Below, one piece after another: positions 60,059 to 64,000 of a stretch of DNA of 64,000 nt (within the stretch, counting starts at the first letter, position 1; every line of letters starts with the position of its first letter). Under the pieces are notes generated by a model. That model had not been told where the DNA came from, ran no database searches, and worked only from the letters and a program-made list of their open reading frames with translations. Where the stretch lies: assembly GCF_024648825.1 (NCBI RefSeq), contig NZ_JANBBE010000010.1, positions 62,001 through 126,000 on the forward strand, written 5' to 3'. Both the position numbers and the translations under genes were made by a program. Origin of the DNA: Lentzea californiensis (GTDB lineage: Bacteria; Actinomycetota; Actinomycetes; Mycobacteriales; Pseudonocardiaceae).

Positions 60059-62857
60059 GTGTCTCAAAGGAATCTGGAAGACAACCTCGATCGCTCACGC
60101 TTGCCCGGCATCAGGGTGGTCGCACCACCGCACGGTCGGGAGGCCGAGCTGCGCGTGGTCGAGGACGTGATCTCCACGATCGAGGCAGGCGCGCAGGCCA
60201 ACGTCGTCGTGCTGCAGTCCGATCAGGGTTCCGGGAAGACGTGGTTGCTGGAGAGGGCCGCGGCGCTGGCGGCGCGGCGTGGGTTCGCCGTTGTGGACGG
60301 CATGTCGCCGTCCGTCGCCACCGGCCGGCCCGTCTCGCTGGTCGGCGGTCGCACCGCGCGGGGCGAGGATGACCGCATCGCCGTGCTCGCGGCCGGGTGT
60401 GAGGCGCAGGTCTGCGGTCGTCTGCGGAACGAGCCCGTGCTGGTGGTCCTGGACGACGTGCACTGGGTGGAACCGGCGTTGTTGCACGCGATCGGCCTGG
60501 TGATGGCCAAGCTCGGTGCGGCACCCGTGCTGTGGATGTTCGCGCTGGACACGGCGCACGCGGAGTCGGCGAACGGCCAGCTGCTGCACTCGCTGGTCCG
60601 CCGGCAGCGCGTGCAGCGGCTCGGCCCGCTGGAGCCGTTGTCCGGCGCCGCCGTGGTCAGCCTGGTCCAGGGCCTGACCGGGGCCACGCCCGATCCGGAC
60701 GTCATCGCGTTGTGCGAGAGCGTGGGCGGCGAACCCCAGTCCGTCGTGGACCTCGTGCTCGCCCTGCGGCAGGAGCAGTCCCTCGTCATCAGCGGCGGTG
60801 TGGTCGAGCTCGCGGACGGGGCGTTGACGACGGACGTGCCGTCGAGGGTCGAGGCCGAACCCGGTGCACGGCTGCCGGCGGCCTTCGTGCGCATGGTCCG
60901 TTCCCGGCTGGGGCGGCTGTCGCTGCGGTGCCGGGAGGTGTTGCAGGTCGCGGCGGTGCTCGGCGACAGGTTCCCCCCGCAGGACCTCGCCGAGATGCTG
61001 GAGGAACGGACTTCGCACCTGCTGGGGCCCTTGCAGGAGGCCATTCGCGCCGGCGTGATCGACAGTGACGGGGACGAGTTCACCTTCCACCGCGAACCCG
61101 TGTGGCTGGTCGTCCTCGGCACCGTGCCCGCGTTGTTGCGCTCGTTGCTGCACCGGCAGGCGGCCACGATGCTGGTCGAGCAGGGACGTGCCGACGCCGC
61201 CGCCGTGCACGTGGTCCACTTCGTGAAGCCGGGCGACGAGGACGCACTCCGGATCATCCGCGACGCCGCGGTCGGACTGCTTCCCACGGCACCGCGGACC
61301 GCCGCCGCGCTCGCGATCCGCGGCCTGGAGATCGCGCCGCCCGGCAGCGACGACCGGCTGGTGCTGGCGACCTCTGCCGTCGCCGCGCTGGTGCGGATGG
61401 GCGACCTCGGTGCCGCGGTGGACCTCGCGACGGAACAGCTCGGCACGTGCGGCGAGAGCGCGTCCTCCTCGCTGCGGACCTGGCTCGCGACGGCGTTGAT
61501 GCTGCGCGGTGACGAGTCGGCGGCGCAGGGCGTGCTCGCCGGCGGGGGAGACACCCGCGATCCGTTGCCGGACCTCTTGCTGCTCAACACCTTCTCCGGT
61601 GAGGAACGGCGTGAGGTCGTCGCGATGGCGGAGCGGGTGCTGGCCGAACCCGGCTCCCACAGCGACGCGGTGCGTGCGGCCGCGCTCACCGTTCGCGCGC
61701 GGGTGAGGTGGCGCGAGGGCGAGTTGAGCGAGGCGCTGGCGACCGCGGAGGAGGCCATCGCGGTGCAACCGGGCCTGCCCGAGGTCTGCCAGGTGGATCC
61801 GCTGTGGATGCGGGCGTGGATGCTCACGAGGGTGCGCAGGCTCGACGACGCCTTCGAGACGGCGGAGCAGGCGCGTCGAGTGATCGACGAGCACAACCTG
61901 GGTGTGCTCGTGTCCCTCCCGCTGGCCCTGCGGGCGGAGGTGCGTCTGGTCCAGGGTGATCTGGCCGCCGCGGAGGCCGACGCGACAGCGGGTCTGCGGG
62001 CGGCGGAACGAGCCGGCACGTCCGTGTACGAACCGCAGTTGCGGGCGGTGCTGGTGATGGTGTCGCTGCGGCGAGGTGATCTGGCGGTCGCGGCGCGGCA
62101 CCTGCGCTGCCTGGAGGACCGTGTACCCGGTGGGCCGCCGGTTCTGTTGCGGTGCCTGCTGTCCGCGCTGCTCACCGCCGCCGGGCGCGGAGTGCGCGAG
62201 GCGATGGAGGAGCTGCGAGAGGTGGTCGGGGACGCGGGCTCACGTCGGCGGCTCGTCCTGGAGGACCCGTCGTCGACGTCGTGGGTGGTGCGCACGGCGC
62301 TGGGCGCGGGGGAGGTCGACCACGCCGAGCTGGTGGTCGTGACGGCCGAGGAGATCGCCGCGGGCAACCCCGGGCACTCCGCGTTCGCCGCGGCGGCACG
62401 GCACGGCCGGGCGCTGCTCGAGGACGACGTCACGGGCCTCGCCGGCCTGGAGGACCTCTACGGCGACGACGTCTGGGCAGCGGCGTCGCTGGTCGAGGAC
62501 AGGGGGTCGATGCTGCGCGCCGACGACCGCGATCGAGCCATGTCGGAACTCGACCAGGCGATGGAGCGCTACGACGACCTGGGCGCGGCGTGGGACGCGG
62601 CAAGGGTGCGGCGCAAGCTCCGCCGGCTGGGGGTGCGGCGGCGGCACTGGAACCACGAGACCCGTCCCGACTCCGGCTGGGAGAGCCTCACCACCGCTGA
62701 GGGGAAGGTCGCGGCACTCGTCGCGCAGGGCATGACCAACCAGCAGGTGGCCACGGGGTTGTTCGTCTCCCCGCACACCGTCGGGTTCCACCTCCGGCAG
62801 ATCTACCGCAAACTGGGCATCAGGTCACGCGTCGACCTGGCCCGCATCGCTCCGTGA
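60059..62857 (+). CDS. LAL-type (large ATP-binding LuxR) transcriptional regulator
   Basis: 932 residues from GTG 60059, with AGGAGAG six bases upstream; the earlier start at 60023 lacks one. The N-terminal AAA/NTPase part has QSDQGSGKTWLL as Walker A (Ser where Gly or Ala is usual) and VLVVLDDVHWVEP as Walker B. A long alpha-helical TPR-like middle follows. Residues about 868-932 form a LuxR helix-turn-helix: LTTAEGKVAALVAQGMTNQQVATGLFVSPHTVGFHLRQIYRKLGIRSR. LAL proteins (MalT-like) often activate antibiotic clusters. It could act on the PKS or OleA-like operons here or on a cluster continuing to the right with the P450. Only four bases separate its end from the convergent P450 stop. Confidence 0.93.
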   Translation: MSQRNLEDNLDRSRLPGIRVVAPPHGREAELRVVEDVISTIEAGAQANVVVLQSDQGSGKTWLLERAAALAARRGFAVVDGMSPSVATGRPVSLVGGRTARGEDDRIAVLAAGCEAQVCGRLRNEPVLVVLDDVHWVEPALLHAIGLVMAKLGAAPVLWMFALDTAHAESANGQLLHSLVRRQRVQRLGPLEPLSGAAVVSLVQGLTGATPDPDVIALCESVGGEPQSVVDLVLALRQEQSLVISGGVVELADGALTTDVPSRVEAEPGARLPAAFVRMVRSRLGRLSLRCREVLQVAAVLGDRFPPQDLAEMLEERTSHLLGPLQEAIRAGVIDSDGDEFTFHREPVWLVVLGTVPALLRSLLHRQAATMLVEQGRADAAAVHVVHFVKPGDEDALRIIRDAAVGLLPTAPRTAAALAIRGLEIAPPGSDDRLVLATSAVAALVRMGDLGAAVDLATEQLGTCGESASSSLRTWLATALMLRGDESAAQGVLAGGGDTRDPLPDLLLLNTFSGEERREVVAMAERVLAEPGSHSDAVRAAALTVRARVRWREGELSEALATAEEAIAVQPGLPEVCQVDPLWMRAWMLTRVRRLDDAFETAEQARRVIDEHNLGVLVSLPLALRAEVRLVQGDLAAAEADATAGLRAAERAGTSVYEPQLRAVLVMVSLRRGDLAVAARHLRCLEDRVPGGPPVLLRCLLSALLTAAGRGVREAMEELREVVGDAGSRRRLVLEDPSSTSWVVRTALGAGEVDHAELVVVTAEEIAAGNPGHSAFAAAARHGRALLEDDVTGLAGLEDLYGDDVWAAASLVEDRGSMLRADDRDRAMSELDQAMERYDDLGAAWDAARVRRKLRRLGVRRRHWNHETRPDSGWESLTTAEGKVAALVAQGMTNQQVATGLFVSPHTVGFHLRQIYRKLGIRSRVDLARIAP

Positions 62858-62861
62858 GCCG

Positions 62862-64000
62862 TCATCCCGACCTGGTCACGACGACACTGTGCGGACCGTG
62901 GAAGACGATGTCGTGCGGGAACTTCACGCTGTCCACCACGTAGTCGCCCAGCACCGGGAGGAGCGCGCCGAGCCCGATCTCCAGCTCGGCGCGAGCCAGC
63001 GCGGCGCCGAGGCAGTAGTGGATGCCGAGGCCGAAGCCCGTGTTGCGGCCACCGGCACGACGCAGGTCGAGCGAATCCGGTGCGGCGAACCGGGCGGGGT
63101 CGCGGTTCGCCGCACCGAGCATCACCATCACCTTGCTGCCGGCGGGAATCGTCACGCCCGCGACGTCGGCGTCGCGGTGCGCCCAGCGTCCGACGGCCTG
63201 CACGGGCGGGTCGAAGCGCACCAGTTCCTCGACGGCCGCGGCGGTGACGCCGCGGCGCAGCTCCGCCCGCGCCTCGGGCCGCGACGCCAGTGCCAGCACC
63301 GACTTGCTCAGCACGTTGGTCGTCGTCTCGTGCCCGGCGGTCATCAGGTGCACGCAGGTACCGACGATCTCGTCCGGCGACACCGGTTCGCCGCGGGTCT
63401 GGGCCGACACCATCAGCGACACCAGGTCGTCACCGGGCTCGGACCGCAGCGTCCGCATCAGCGCGAGGAAGTAGTCCCGCAGCTCCTGCGCGGCACGGTC
63501 GGCGACGGCGTGCGCGTCCGGGTTCGCCGCCGCCCTGACGCTGCTCGCCTCCTGCAGGTCGACCGCTCTGTCCCGCAGCCACCCCGCGTCCTCGCGCGGT
63601 ACGCCGAGCAGTTCGGAGATGACCAGGATCGGCAGGGGCGCGGAGAACCTCTCCACCAGGTCGAACGTCACCGGCAGGTCGGTGAGCAGGGTTCGGGCGA
63701 TCTCGGCGATCCGCGGACGGAGGTTCGTTACCACGGCGGGTGAGAACTCCTTGTTCAGCACCGATCGCAGCTCGGTGTGCCGTGGTGGGTCGAGGAAGAC
63801 CAGCCAGTTCTCCACGAGCGTGCGCAATGCCGATGGCACCGACACGGGGCTCCCGCCGCCCGCCGGCGAGCGGCGGCCGAAGGCGGAACCGGTCAGCACC
63901 TCGACCGCGGCGTCGTGGCCGAACACGTACCAGGTGCCGTCGGCGCGGTGCAGGGGACCGTTCGCCAGGTAGCGGGCGAACACCGGGAAGGGGTTGTGCA
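62862..64000 (-). CDS. Cytochrome P450 (5' end cut by window edge)
   Basis: About 379 residues are visible; the frame runs off the window at HNPFPVFARYL, which is a P450 N-terminal pattern, so perhaps 10-20 residues are missing. The I-helix is LMTAGHETTTNVLS (AGxET with the acid-alcohol pair), the K-helix ExxR is EELVR, then FDPPVQAVGRWAHRD and the heme loop FGLGIHYCLGAALARAE. This is a typical class I bacterial P450 (CYP105/107-like in general form). It converges on the LAL regulator. It may belong to a further biosynthetic cluster to the right, or be a tailoring enzyme for a product of this window. It is clearly distinct from the P450 of the OleA-like operon. Confidence 0.92.
   Translation of the reverse strand, partial: HNPFPVFARYLANGPLHRADGTWYVFGHDAAVEVLTGSAFGRRSPAGGGSPVSVPSALRTLVENWLVFLDPPRHTELRSVLNKEFSPAVVTNLRPRIAEIARTLLTDLPVTFDLVERFSAPLPILVISELLGVPREDAGWLRDRAVDLQEASSVRAAANPDAHAVADRAAQELRDYFLALMRTLRSEPGDDLVSLMVSAQTRGEPVSPDEIVGTCVHLMTAGHETTTNVLSKSVLALASRPEARAELRRGVTAAAVEELVRFDPPVQAVGRWAHRDADVAGVTIPAGSKVMVMLGAANRDPARFAAPDSLDLRRAGGRNTGFGLGIHYCLGAALARAELEIGLGALLPVLGDYVVDSVKFPHDIVFHGPHSVVVTRSG

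Noticed and set aside
60095-62433. Minus-strand open frames under the LAL gene
   Set aside because: Compositionally biased antisense translation; the plus strand has clear NTPase and LuxR motifs.
1-64000. tRNA, rRNA, CRISPR, transposase or attachment sites
   Set aside because: Looked for and not seen on either strand; short direct repeats occur only as PKS module paralogy.

Overview
The window is high-GC DNA from a filamentous actinomycete: third codon positions are almost always G or C, genes overlap by ATGA or GTGA, GTG starts are common, and there are DUF3040/DUF4383/DUF2243 proteins, a SNF2-SWIM pair and LuxR/LAL regulators. The genus cannot be fixed from the sequence; a Pseudonocardiales member is plausible but unproven. 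No rRNA, tRNA, CRISPR or insertion sequence was recognised.

Layout. (i) 1-3002: the 3' end of a drug-efflux MFS gene, a SNF2-type helicase and a SWIM zinc-finger protein. (ii) 3253-37847: a biosynthetic gene cluster. A TTA-containing LuxR-type regulator faces, across a perfect 18-bp terminator hairpin, a long leftward array. In transcription order the array is an AMP-ligase (probable amide synthetase), 5-aminolevulinate synthase, a second acyl ligase, and two giant type I PKS proteins. The first PKS carries a KSQ loading module and modules 1-3. The second carries modules 4-5 and a thioesterase. Every extension module is KS-AT-DH-KR-ACP with no ER; module 2 uses methylmalonyl-CoA and the rest malonyl-CoA. 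The three-gene cassette matches the C5N (2-amino-3-hydroxycyclopent-2-enone) pathway of manumycin-type metabolites and moenomycin. The predicted product is a short methyl-branched polyene amide ending in a C5N ring. A frameshift at 31124-31133 splits the loading module in this sequence.

(iii) 38008-48886: a stress/membrane island with CtaG, DUF2243, DUF3040, a stand-alone ctaD, a STAS protein, DUF4383, a YbdK/GCS2-type carboxylate-amine ligase plus a decayed second copy, a class II asparagine synthetase-like protein and an amidase. Five genes are preceded by GNNT-N15-GGGWA-like motifs, all with exactly 15 bp spacing, which points to control by a SigB/SigF-type general stress sigma factor.

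(iv) 49027-55190: an alpha/beta hydrolase converging on a tightly overlapping five-gene leftward operon. It encodes an OleA-like thiolase, a family 2 glycosyltransferase, a cytochrome P450, an OleC-like beta-lactone synthetase and an OleD-like dehydrogenase. This resembles the olefin/beta-lactone pathway but has no recognisable OleB and has two tailoring enzymes inserted. (v) 55733-64000: a STAND/NACHT-like ATPase with helical repeats, an AT-richer gap holding a relic acyl-carrier domain, a large LAL-type LuxR regulator, and a P450 cut by the window end.
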